DNA of 8,390 nucleotides. It comes from Planctomycetota bacterium (GTDB taxonomy: Bacteria > Planctomycetota > Planctomycetia > Planctomycetales > Planctomycetaceae). Positions 1 through 5,408 of this stretch are shown piece by piece (positions within the stretch are counted from its first letter, which is position 1; every line of letters starts with the position of its first letter). A program made the translations under genes and the position numbers. The DNA lies in assembly GCA_003669575.1 (NCBI GenBank), contig QWOR01000081.1:1-8390 (forward strand), written 5' to 3'. The notes under the pieces are model-generated. The model did no database searches. It saw only the letters and a list, made by a program, of their open reading frames with translations, and had not been told where the DNA came from.

Positions 1-3
1 CCG

Positions 4-1170
4 ATGTCTGGCCAGGACACTCGACGTGACTTCCTCGCCGGGAGAGCCCTGCTCCGTCTGGCAGATCGAACGGGATCTGACCTGCCTGAGCGTACTGCGC
101 CCGCAGCTGGTCCGACCATCCGCATCGAGACGCGAGCGATGGCCTGCCCCTGGTCGGTGCTGATGAACCCCGGCCCTCCCGAACAGGTGATGGCCGCCAG
201 CGACGCTCTGGATCTCGTCCACCCCATTGAACAGCTCTTGTCGATCTACCGGGACGATTCACCAATTTCTCAGGTGAAACTGCTTCAGCCCGGAGAGAAA
301 AAAGTTCTCCCGACGGAAGTGCTTGAACTTTTACAGCGATGTCAGGAGCTTTCAAAGAGCATCGGCGGGGCCTTTGATCCGACCTCGGGGCGAGTGATTC
401 GGCTGTGGCGTGAATGCCGCCAGGCAGCGCGTATTCCCGAGCAGTGTGAGATCGACGAGGCGTTATGGCGTACCGCGTCAGCGTCTGAGGCGACTGACGG
501 TGAGGCCGCTGGCCGAGCTGGGATTTCCCGGCTGATCGAACTGGATCGGAGCGACTCCACGATTCGCGTTCTGGCTCCTGGATTGGAGATCGATCTCGGG
601 GCGATCGGTAAAGGGTATGCGATCGACCGGATCTGCGAGGCCCTGTTGCCTGCCTCTGCTGTCGATGAGGAAGTGTCTCGAGAGACCTCACCTCGTTACG
701 GTGTCTCGAACTTTCTGCTGCATGGCGGGTTCAGCAGCCTGCGAGCCCACGGGACACACCACGGTCACGATGGCTGGCCTGTCGGACTGCGCAATCCGCT
801 TTTCCCCGATCGCAATTACGCCACGCTTCTGCTCAAAGACCGAGCCCTCGCGACAAGCGGCTCAAACGTGCAGTTCTTCCGCCATCAGGGCCAGCGCTAC
901 GGCCACATTCTGGATCCGCGCACGGGCTGGCCGGTCGAGGGGATGCTTTCCGTGACTGTTACTGCCCCCAGTGCGACGGAAGCGGACGCACTCTCCACTG
1001 CGTTCTACGTGATGGGCCTCGAAGCGGCTGCGGAGTACTGTCGTCAGCATCCCGAGATCGGTGCGATTCTGGTTCCCCCGCTCAAAGAAGGTCGAACTCT
1101 CACTCCGCTGATCCTGAATATTCCGGAGGACGATCTGTTCTTCGGTGATGATGTGGCTGTCGATTCCTGA
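4..1170 (+). CDS. apbE: FAD:protein FMN transferase (ApbE family)
   Basis: ApbE proteins transfer FMN from FAD to a Thr or Ser of target flavoproteins, such as NqrB/NqrC or RnfG-type subunits, using a bound Mg2+. The 388-aa product carries the family signatures in order: ACPWSVLM near the start of the domain (residues 47-54), the FAD/metal motif DLGAIGKGYAID (197-208), HGGFSS (240-245), SGSNVQFF (285-292), HILDPRTGWPV (301-311) and the metal-binding EADALSTAFYVMG (326-338). Length is normal for the family or slightly long. The N-terminus contains TRRDFLAG (6-13), which resembles a Tat motif, but no clear hydrophobic stretch follows, so export is doubtful. Only three bases precede the ATG, so neither the RBS nor a longer upstream start can be judged; the frame is open to the window edge. 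The glycosyltransferase gene follows 50 bases downstream on the same strand and may be co-transcribed. The family call is firm; the target flavoprotein is unknown. Confidence 0.92.
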   Translation: MSGQDTRRDFLAGRALLRLADRTGSDLPERTAPAAGPTIRIETRAMACPWSVLMNPGPPEQVMAASDALDLVHPIEQLLSIYRDDSPISQVKLLQPGEKKVLPTEVLELLQRCQELSKSIGGAFDPTSGRVIRLWRECRQAARIPEQCEIDEALWRTASASEATDGEAAGRAGISRLIELDRSDSTIRVLAPGLEIDLGAIGKGYAIDRICEALLPASAVDEEVSRETSPRYGVSNFLLHGGFSSLRAHGTHHGHDGWPVGLRNPLFPDRNYATLLLKDRALATSGSNVQFFRHQGQRYGHILDPRTGWPVEGMLSVTVTAPSATEADALSTAFYVMGLEAAAEYCRQHPEIGAILVPPLKEGRTLTPLILNIPEDDLFFGDDVAVDS

Positions 1171-1220
1171 TTCGTGTGGTGCCCCTTGACGGTCCTCTTT
1201 CTGGCGATGACGATTCTGTG

Positions 1221-2492
1221 ATGCCAAATTCGCTTCGCCTTTGCATCGTGGCCTTCAACGCTTACCCGGCGGTCAATCCCGCTTCCGGGGGGCAGGTGGG
1301 CGGCACAGAAACGCGGGCGTGGCTGCTGGCTCGTCAGCTGGCCAAACTGCCGGGCCTGCAGGTCTCTCTCGCAGTACGAACCACCGAGTCCATCCGACAA
1401 GAGGTCGTAGACGGCGTGCGCATGATCGGGCTGCGAGATCGGTTCTATCGTCTGCGTGAGGCTGTCGGTGGTTTTGCTTCGCGGCGACCGGGTTTTCCGT
1501 GGATCAAGGTCCATCGCTGGTCGCCGTCTCTTCTGTGGCAGGTTCCCCTGCTGGCCTCGGCCCGGTTGTTCGAGGCTCGGCCCGGAGATCCGCGCCAGCC
1601 GATGCCATTCTTTGAGCAGATCGACGCCGACCTCTTATGCTGCTTCGGGAATCAAGCGACAGCTGCGACGGCGATTGCCTCGGCCCATGCGACGGGGAGG
1701 CCGGCGGCTCTGTTTCTGGGGTCGGACGACGATTTGAACCCCGCGTATACAGCCGAGTCTGTCGTTCGTAATCCCTACGGTGATACTGGGGCGACCTGTT
1801 ACTTCTCTTTGACCCAGTCTGATTCGGTGTTTGTTCAGACGCCCGAACAAAAGCAGCTGCTGCGTGATCGATTTGGCCGCGAAGGGATCCTGATTCCGAA
1901 CCCCATCGATCTTCACGAGTGGGATGCACGCAGTGTGGCATCCCTGCCTGCGGAGCTGCACGGCGGGCTCGACCAGTTTGTCCTCTGGATGGGGCGAGCG
2001 GAGAATATCCATAAGCGACCTCAGGTCATGGTCGAGATCGCCAAACAGTGTCCAGAAGTTCCAATTCTGATGCTGCTGAACCCGCGCGACCCGGCCGTCG
2101 ATGCCGAGGTGCGACGAACAGCACCGGGCAATGTGCGGATCGTGACACAGGTTCCATTTCCGCTGATGCCCGCCCTGTTTCGCAAGGCGTCGGCCTACAT
2201 CAACACGTCCTCTCTGGAGGGGTTTCCGAACGCATTTTTACAGGCCGCAGCCTCGCGGGTACCGATTGTGAGCCTGAATGTCGGGAAATCGTTTCTGGAA
2301 CTATCTCAAGCCGGAGTAATTGTCGGTGAAAACGAAGCAGCGGCTGCGGAGGAGTTACGTCGATTGATGGACTCCCCCGAGCTGCGGGTGTCGCGAGGAG
2401 AGGCAGGACGCAAATATGTCGAGCGACACCACACCATCGAAGCAGTGACGGCGCAATTCGCCGAATCATTGCTGGCCGTGCGCCGACAGTGA
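1221..2492 (+). CDS. Glycosyltransferase, GT4-like (GT-B fold, family 1)
   Basis: This is probably a retaining GT-B glycosyltransferase that moves a sugar from a nucleotide donor to a glycan or lipid acceptor on the cytoplasmic side. Numbering from the ATG at 1221 (423 aa), the N-terminal Rossmann half begins with LRLCIVAFNAYP and a glycine loop GGQVGGTETRAW (23-34), typical of GT4 enzymes. The C-terminal donor-binding half has VLWMGRAENIHKRPQ (254-268), containing the phosphate-contacting Arg and Lys, and then NTSSLEGFPNAFLQA (328-342), the position of the EX7E motif. There the second Glu is replaced by Gln (E333, Q341). The frame also opens at a GTG at 1176, which would add 15 residues. I prefer 1221 because the protein then starts directly before the first beta strand; neither start has a good Shine-Dalgarno site. 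It lies 50 bases after the ApbE gene. Donor and acceptor cannot be inferred. Confidence 0.88.
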   Translation: MPNSLRLCIVAFNAYPAVNPASGGQVGGTETRAWLLARQLAKLPGLQVSLAVRTTESIRQEVVDGVRMIGLRDRFYRLREAVGGFASRRPGFPWIKVHRWSPSLLWQVPLLASARLFEARPGDPRQPMPFFEQIDADLLCCFGNQATAATAIASAHATGRPAALFLGSDDDLNPAYTAESVVRNPYGDTGATCYFSLTQSDSVFVQTPEQKQLLRDRFGREGILIPNPIDLHEWDARSVASLPAELHGGLDQFVLWMGRAENIHKRPQVMVEIAKQCPEVPILMLLNPRDPAVDAEVRRTAPGNVRIVTQVPFPLMPALFRKASAYINTSSLEGFPNAFLQAAASRVPIVSLNVGKSFLELSQAGVIVGENEAAAAEELRRLMDSPELRVSRGEAGRKYVERHHTIEAVTAQFAESLLAVRRQ

Positions 2493-2521
2493 ATTGAGTC
2501 AGAGTCTGCCCGCTCAACACT

Positions 2522-2559
2522 GTCCACCGGATGCGTGAATTAGAGCTTGTGCAGTGGAC
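2522..2559. terminator. Weak inverted repeat after the glycosyltransferase gene
   Basis: GTCCAC (2522-2527) and GTGGAC (2554-2559) are perfect complements. Inside them TGC (2532-2534) pairs with GCA (2551-2553), across a four-base bulge. The element starts 29 bases after the glycosyltransferase stop codon and could be a transcription terminator. There is no T-tract, the loop is long, and chance occurrence is quite possible. Confidence 0.25.
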
Positions 2560-2709
2560 CCATTTGCCCAGTTCCTGACCTCTCCTGATCAGTCTGAAGC
2601 CCCGGTTGTGTCACGATCGGTCTGCACGGATCGAGTGACTCATTGCCCGCTGTCGGAGTTGAGGAGCGCAGCGAAGACCGTTTTCACCCGTCTTGTTCGC
2701 CCTTTCAGG

Positions 2710-2737
2710 TTGACATCTGTGTGAGACTGCTTAGCCT
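2710..2737 (+). promoter_or_regulatory. Candidate sigma70-type promoter for the small acidic protein
   Basis: A perfect -35 hexamer TTGACA (2710-2715) is followed after 16 bases by TAGCCT (2732-2737), a weak -10 matching three of six consensus positions. If used, transcription would begin around 2743-2746, just past the ATG at 2741. It would leave a short leader containing GAAGG (2765-2769) before the ATG at 2777. This supports the downstream start for the next gene. The -10 is poor, so the call is moderate at best. Confidence 0.4.
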
Positions 2738-2776
2738 TTTATGTCCCACTTCCACAAATTCATCGAAGGCAGCTCG

Positions 2777-3196
2777 ATGCGGCGGATTACCGAAAACTGG
2801 TTGATTGATATGGATACGACGTATGAGACGTGGGTGGAAGATGGCAGCCTCGCGTTTGCCAAGCCGGGGCGGACGATCTGGATTGACTGCTGGGGCGATG
2901 GCGATGAGCCGTCGAAGAGTGAAATCGTGGCTCTGATCAAGTCGGAAGCCTCGCCCGATCGCGACGATCTATTCGAGGCGGACGAAGGTGAGGTTTACAG
3001 GTATGCCTACCGTCTGGTCGAATTCGAGGACGGTGGTCGACGGTTTGCTGTCTATGCGTTTGCTGTCGTTGAAGGGAACTACCTGCAGGTGGCGATCTAC
3101 TTCGATGATCCCCAGGACAAGCCTTGGGGCGAGTCTCTGGCTCGCAGTATTCAGTATTCTCCCACGGAATCGCTCGAGTTTTCGGAGGAAGAGTAG
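2777..3196 (+). CDS. Small acidic protein of unknown function
   Basis: I do not recognise a named family with certainty. The 139-aa product is strongly acidic, ends in a Glu-rich tail (SLEFSEEE) and has no signal peptide or membrane segment, so it is probably cytoplasmic. It opens with ITENWLIDMDTTYETWVEDG and an aromatic strand FAKPGRTIWIDCWGD (27-41). The second half alternates beta-like segments (YRYAYRLVEF, RRFAVYAFAV, NYLQVAIYF) and ends with a helix-like stretch containing WGESLARSIQYS. A strand-rich body ending in such a helix recalls PsbP/Mog1/DUF1795-like folds, but that is only a shape-level guess. Start choice: ATG 2777 has GAAGG seven bases upstream and lies downstream of the candidate promoter. 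An in-frame ATG at 2741 would add 12 residues but has no RBS and would fall at or before the predicted transcription start. Confidence 0.75.
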   Translation: MRRITENWLIDMDTTYETWVEDGSLAFAKPGRTIWIDCWGDGDEPSKSEIVALIKSEASPDRDDLFEADEGEVYRYAYRLVEFEDGGRRFAVYAFAVVEGNYLQVAIYFDDPQDKPWGESLARSIQYSPTESLEFSEEE

Positions 3197-3275
3197 TCGA
3201 CAGGTCCTTGTTTGATGGACCACTGTACGAAAATCCCCTCTTCCCCGGCGCACCAGCAAGTCGTACGATTAAGGC

Positions 3276-3647
3276 ATGTGTCGCTGTCTGCTTATGCTTC
3301 TGGTCGCGGTTCAGATCGGTCTCCCTGCGAAGGGGACTTGTGGGGCGGCAGAGTTGCGCCACGCAAAGGTCGAATGTTGCCAGGTGGGCCATGAGCCGGC
3401 TGTAAAGTCCTGCTGCCACAGCAAGCACGTTCAGCCGCAGGGGCCGCTGCCCGAGCATTCCGACTGCGGCGACCAGCGGCCCTGTTGTGGATGCTGTCAT
3501 GTGGTCGGTCTCTTTCACCTGCTCCCGGATCTGAATTTCCGGTTCGAGACTGTAAACGTGGATCGAGTCGATACGGTGAGCAATTCCCTGTCAGGGATCA
3601 CCCATGCCCCTCCGACGCCACCCCCGAATTTCCGTGGTGAGTGCTGA
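3276..3647 (+). CDS. Exported Cys/His-rich small protein, function unknown
   Basis: The 123-aa product begins with a signal-peptide-like segment: a short n-region with Arg3, a hydrophobic core LLMLLVAVQIGL (5-16) and a plausible cleavage site near TCGA (21-24). The mature part is rich in Cys and His: CC at 34-35, CCH at 46-48, C64, CCGCCH at 70-75, and further His at 29, 39, 51, 61, 81 and 110. The last third lacks these clusters and ends in a Pro-rich tail HAPPTPPP (110-117) with a lone terminal Cys. Such Cys/His clusters fit metal binding (Cu, Zn or similar) or disulfides outside the cytoplasm. No named family is recognised. The ATG at 3276 has AAGG too close to serve as a normal RBS; an ATG at 3294 would remove the first six residues and weaken the signal peptide. 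It lies 86 bases before a second Cys-rich exported protein that shares the CCGCC core, suggesting a pair. Confidence 0.7.
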   Translation: MCRCLLMLLVAVQIGLPAKGTCGAAELRHAKVECCQVGHEPAVKSCCHSKHVQPQGPLPEHSDCGDQRPCCGCCHVVGLFHLLPDLNFRFETVNVDRVDTVSNSLSGITHAPPTPPPNFRGEC

Positions 3648-3666
3648 TTGTTTTTGATCTATGCCA

Positions 3667-3681
3667 GGAGAATTGTTCTCC
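3667..3681. promoter_or_regulatory. Perfect inverted repeat (operator or hairpin) between the Cys-rich genes
   Basis: GGAGAA (3667-3672) and TTCTCC (3676-3681) are perfect complements around a three-base centre TTG. The site lies 20 bases after the stop of the first Cys-rich gene and 52 bases before the start of the second. It could be a regulator-binding dyad or the first of two leader hairpins. No known operator consensus is recognised. Confidence 0.4.
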
Positions 3682-3697
3682 GGCCACCACCAATTTG

Positions 3698-3718
3698 CTG
3701 AGCCGTTTTCTGGCTCAG
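3698..3718 (+). promoter_or_regulatory. Hairpin just upstream of the RBS of the second Cys-rich gene
   Basis: CTGAGCC (3698-3704) and GGCTCAG (3712-3718) form a perfect seven-base stem with a seven-base T-rich loop (GTTTTCT). It ends four bases before the Shine-Dalgarno sequence GGGAG (3723-3727) of the gene starting at 3734. Its place suggests influence on transcript stability, translation or attenuation. There is no T-tract behind it, so it is not a standard intrinsic terminator. Confidence 0.45.
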
Positions 3719-3733
3719 ATTCGGGAGATAATC

Positions 3734-4012
3734 ATGAATCGTCGATCTGTGTTTACGTTGCTGTGTGCTGCCGCTCTGGGGGTCATTGGTTTCGGAGTTC
3801 GCTCCCAGGCCTCGTTCCCGTCGGGCTGTTGTGGATGTTGCCCTCCGGGGGCGGCTGTCTGTCCGACAGGCGGAGCTGACTGCTGCCGGAATGGCTCGGG
3901 CGGTTGCTGCTCCACAGGGCAAGCCTGCTGTCTGGCTCACAAGTCCTGCTGCCAGCCCAACTCCGAGTGCTGTACTCCGGGCAGCGCCTGCTGCCCTGCG
4001 GATGCGAAGTAG
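3734..4012 (+). CDS. Exported Cys-rich protein with granulin-like CC ladder
   Basis: The 92-aa product has a clear signal peptide: Arg3-Arg4, a hydrophobic core VFTLLCAAALGVIGF (6-20) and a probable cleavage after SQA (24-26). The mature part carries 17 Cys in about 66 residues. After CCGCCPPG (32-39) and C43, pairs stand at 50-51, 58-59, 65-66, 72-73, 79-80 and 86-87; the last five follow an exact CC-x5 heptad spacing up to the C-terminus. The order CP-x-G, CCR, SGGCC, ACCLAH, CC resembles the eukaryotic granulin/epithelin domain, whose stacked beta hairpins are held by a ladder of disulfides, though two spacings are shorter by one or two residues. Export favours disulfides; a metallothionein-like metal-binding role is the main alternative. 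The ATG at 3734 is chosen because GGGAG stands six bases upstream and the signal peptide begins there; an upstream GTG at 3641 would prepend 31 unconvincing residues. It is probably paired with the preceding Cys-rich gene. Confidence 0.82.
   Translation: MNRRSVFTLLCAAALGVIGFGVRSQASFPSGCCGCCPPGAAVCPTGGADCCRNGSGGCCSTGQACCLAHKSCCQPNSECCTPGSACCPADAK
3905..4009 (+). repeat. Five 21-bp coding repeats giving CC-x5 heptads
   Basis: Codons for Cys-Cys recur at exact 21-base steps starting at 3905, 3926, 3947, 3968 and 3989. The fifth unit ends directly before the stop codon. The bases between the Cys codons are diverged, so this is an old or selected amino-acid repeat, not a recent DNA duplication. 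Confidence 0.75.
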
Positions 4013-4022
4013 CAACGAATGG

Positions 4023-4044
4023 GTGAGTGCTTAAAAGCACTCAC
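4023..4044 (+). terminator. Perfect hairpin after the CC-ladder gene
   Basis: GTGAGTGCTT (4023-4032) and AAGCACTCAC (4035-4044) are perfect complements, with only AA between them; in RNA the last pairs would open into a larger loop. Flanking GAAT (4017-4020) and ATTC (4049-4052) can extend the stem past an internal loop. It begins ten bases after the stop codon at 4010-4012. Position suggests a terminator or a 3' stabilising stem, but no T-tract follows, so Rho-independent termination would be atypical. Confidence 0.55.
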
Positions 4045-4195
4045 TGCAATTCAGAGGATGTGGCCGGACGCCTGGAGAGCGAATAGCTCCCCGGGCGTTC
4101 GCGTTTTGATGGTTTCGGATGCCGCGAACAGACGGTGGGCAGCTGCAGGAATTTCAATCCGGTTTCTGTCGACCGGCAAAAATTGCGGATTGCCC

Positions 4196-4225
4196 TTGGT
4201 GAGACGAAACAGACGTGGGTATATT
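4196..4225 (+). promoter_or_regulatory. Weak candidate promoter for the RmlD-like gene
   Basis: TATATT (4220-4225) is a reasonable -10 hexamer. TTGGTG (4196-4201) lies 18 bases upstream but matches only the first half of the -35 consensus. The predicted leader would be about 120 bases. It is offered only because this is the most promoter-like site in the gap. Confidence 0.22.
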
Positions 4226-4342
4226 CGCCGCACTTCGCCGGTTGAGGGAGTGCGTCATCTGCTTGGGACGGCAGTCGATTTGCTCCACCGCTCTTCAATG
4301 ATGACGAGACTCATCCGACGAATAGACCAGACACAATCGCAT

Positions 4343-4347
4343 GGAGG
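4343..4347 (+). promoter_or_regulatory. Shine-Dalgarno site fixing a GTG start
   Basis: GGAGG lies six bases before the GTG at 4354. This is the strongest ribosome binding site in the window and settles the start of the RmlD-like gene, although it is not an ATG. Confidence 0.8.
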
Positions 4348-4353
4348 CGTCAC

Positions 4354-5283
4354 GTGGAACGAGTTTTCATCGTCGGGATTGACTCAGTTGTTGGTGCGAA
4401 TACGGCGGTCCATGCCGCTGAACGCCATGCGGTGGCAGGTGTCTGGTTCGACCATGAGGTCGAAGTTGAAGGCTGTCAGTGTGAGCGAGCTGAGCACGGC
4501 TCAGGCATCGGAGAACAGCTGCGAGCCTTTCAGCCCGACTGCTTGATTTATTGCGGACCCGAATCGTGCTCCAGCTGGGACCCCACCAGCGGTCCCCGGA
4601 TCATCCGTGCTGGCAGTGATCTGGCTGCCACCTGGGCTGCAGCTGCCCAGGCTGTCGGAGCCAAATTCGTGATGATCTCCTCGGACGCCGTCTTCACGGC
4701 CCCATGGATGTTCCACGAAGAGGAGAGCGAAGCGTTCTGCGATAGCGCAGCTGCTCGCACGATTCTCAAGAGTGAACGCCATGTTCAGGCCGCTCAGCCG
4801 GAGGCTCTGATTATCCGTACAAATGCCTTTGGCTGGTCGCCGACCGGCGAAGGGTTGATTGAGTCCCTGATTCAGCAGATCGAAGGTCATCGCACAGTTG
4901 ACCAGGACCACATCCGTCATGCCACGCCGATTCTGGCTTCGGACCTGGCCGACATCATCGAGCGAGCGGTCGCCGAAGATCTGAGCGGGATCTATCACGT
5001 GGCGGGGGCGGAACGCGTGAATCCGATGTCATTCGCGCAGCGTCTGGCCGATCAGTTCGACCTGCCCTGGCTGGCCCTGCGTCGCGAAACGTCACTGTCC
5101 GAGCGGCCCGCTGGTTTTGGTGCGGCTGAGAGCTCGCTGCAGACCAAGAAGATCCGCAAGGCCCTGTGCGTTGCCATGCCGATGATCGCAGAAGGCCTTG
5201 ACCGATTGAGCCGTCAGCAGGTCGACGGTCACCGCGATTACCTGAACCCCGTCACGCGTGGGGAACTCTCGCGAGCTGCGTAA
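4354..5283 (+). CDS. RmlD-like extended SDR protein with altered active site
   Basis: The 309-aa product matches the layout of RmlD (dTDP-4-dehydrorhamnose reductase) substrate-binding proteins. It has an N-terminal Rossmann strand ERVFIVG, the strand-4 motif MISSDAVF (107-114, the usual S-T/S-D-x-V-F), LIIRTNAFGW (152-161), HATPILASDLADII (189-202), SGIYHVAG (211-218) and a C-terminal RP (251-252) with SSLQTKKIRKAL (260-271), which corresponds to the RP...S-x-L-x-T-x-K-L segment of RmlD. The catalytic YxxxK is not there: aligned on SERHV (140-144), Tyr and Lys become Ala133 and Ile137. The dinucleotide loop is also changed, reading G8-x-x-S11-x-x-G14 instead of GxxGxxG. It may therefore bind a nucleotide sugar or cofactor without reducing it, or act by other chemistry as atypical SDRs do. 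It starts with GTG behind a strong GGAGG, stands alone on its strand and ends at a hairpin. Fold call is firm; dTDP-rhamnose synthesis itself is doubtful. Confidence 0.82.
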   Translation: MERVFIVGIDSVVGANTAVHAAERHAVAGVWFDHEVEVEGCQCERAEHGSGIGEQLRAFQPDCLIYCGPESCSSWDPTSGPRIIRAGSDLAATWAAAAQAVGAKFVMISSDAVFTAPWMFHEEESEAFCDSAAARTILKSERHVQAAQPEALIIRTNAFGWSPTGEGLIESLIQQIEGHRTVDQDHIRHATPILASDLADIIERAVAEDLSGIYHVAGAERVNPMSFAQRLADQFDLPWLALRRETSLSERPAGFGAAESSLQTKKIRKALCVAMPMIAEGLDRLSRQQVDGHRDYLNPVTRGELSRAA

Positions 5284-5310
5284 CAGTTCGCTCGCTTGAA
5301 CAAGCATCAT

Positions 5311-5346
5311 CACACCTCCGAGGTCGTCCCAGATCTCGGGGGTGTG
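5311..5346. terminator. Bidirectional terminator hairpin between convergent genes
   Basis: CACACCTCCGAG (5311-5322) pairs with CTCGGGGGTGTG (5335-5346) over twelve positions with a single G-T wobble, around a twelve-base loop. It lies 27 bases after the RmlD-like stop on the plus strand and 62 bases beyond the amidohydrolase stop on the minus strand. TTATTT follows on the plus side, a short and interrupted T-rich stretch. The position and stability fit a terminator serving both converging genes. Confidence 0.75.
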
Positions 5347-5408
5347 TTATTTGAGTGATATGCTGACTCGCTAGACGCACGCCAGCCGATCTCGATGAGT
5401 TCGGTCTT

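Larger units (their letters stand above)
4045..4353. other. Intergenic region without a supported gene
   Basis: Apart from the hairpin at its left edge, this stretch holds no gene I can support. Forward frames read into the next gene as shadows. On the minus strand, 4051-4233 is an open frame of 60 codons starting with GTG, with unremarkable composition, no Shine-Dalgarno site and no recognisable motif. A TATATT (4220-4225) preceded 18 bases earlier by TTGGTG (4196-4201) is a weak candidate promoter for the gene at 4354. No tRNA, riboswitch or repeat was recognised. Confidence 0.5.

Noticed and set aside
1504..1941. Minus-strand open frame inside the glycosyltransferase gene
   Set aside because: Arg/Ser/Pro-rich shadow of a gene with clear GT4 motifs.
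3203..3221. Short inverted repeat GGTCC/GGACC after the small acidic protein
   Set aside because: Only five base pairs with a nine-base loop; expected by chance in GC-rich DNA.
2937..3518. Minus-strand open frame of 193 codons opposite the small acidic and first Cys-rich genes
   Set aside because: Arg/Pro/Thr-rich antisense shadow crossing two supported plus-strand genes, with no recognisable motif.
3641..3733. GTG start at 3641 for the CC-ladder protein
   Set aside because: It overlaps the previous stop, has no RBS and would bury the signal peptide behind 31 residues; ATG 3734 has GGGAG at good spacing.
3905..4009. CRISPR-like or tandem DNA repeat in the 21-base periodic stretch
   Set aside because: The periodicity is confined to Cys codons in one reading frame and the bases between them are diverged, so it is a protein-level repeat.
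3734..4012. Classical metallothionein as the sole explanation of the Cys-rich protein
   Set aside because: Metallothioneins are cytosolic and rich in C-x-C or C-x2-C spacing; here a signal peptide and paired CC spacing point more to disulfides, though metal binding is kept as an alternative.
4019..4546. Plus-strand open frame of 175 codons spanning the gap and the start of the RmlD-like gene
   Set aside because: It overlaps the RmlD-like gene out of frame for nearly 200 bases, has Arg/Ser-rich shadow composition and no RBS; the GTG at 4354 with GGAGG is clearly the real start.
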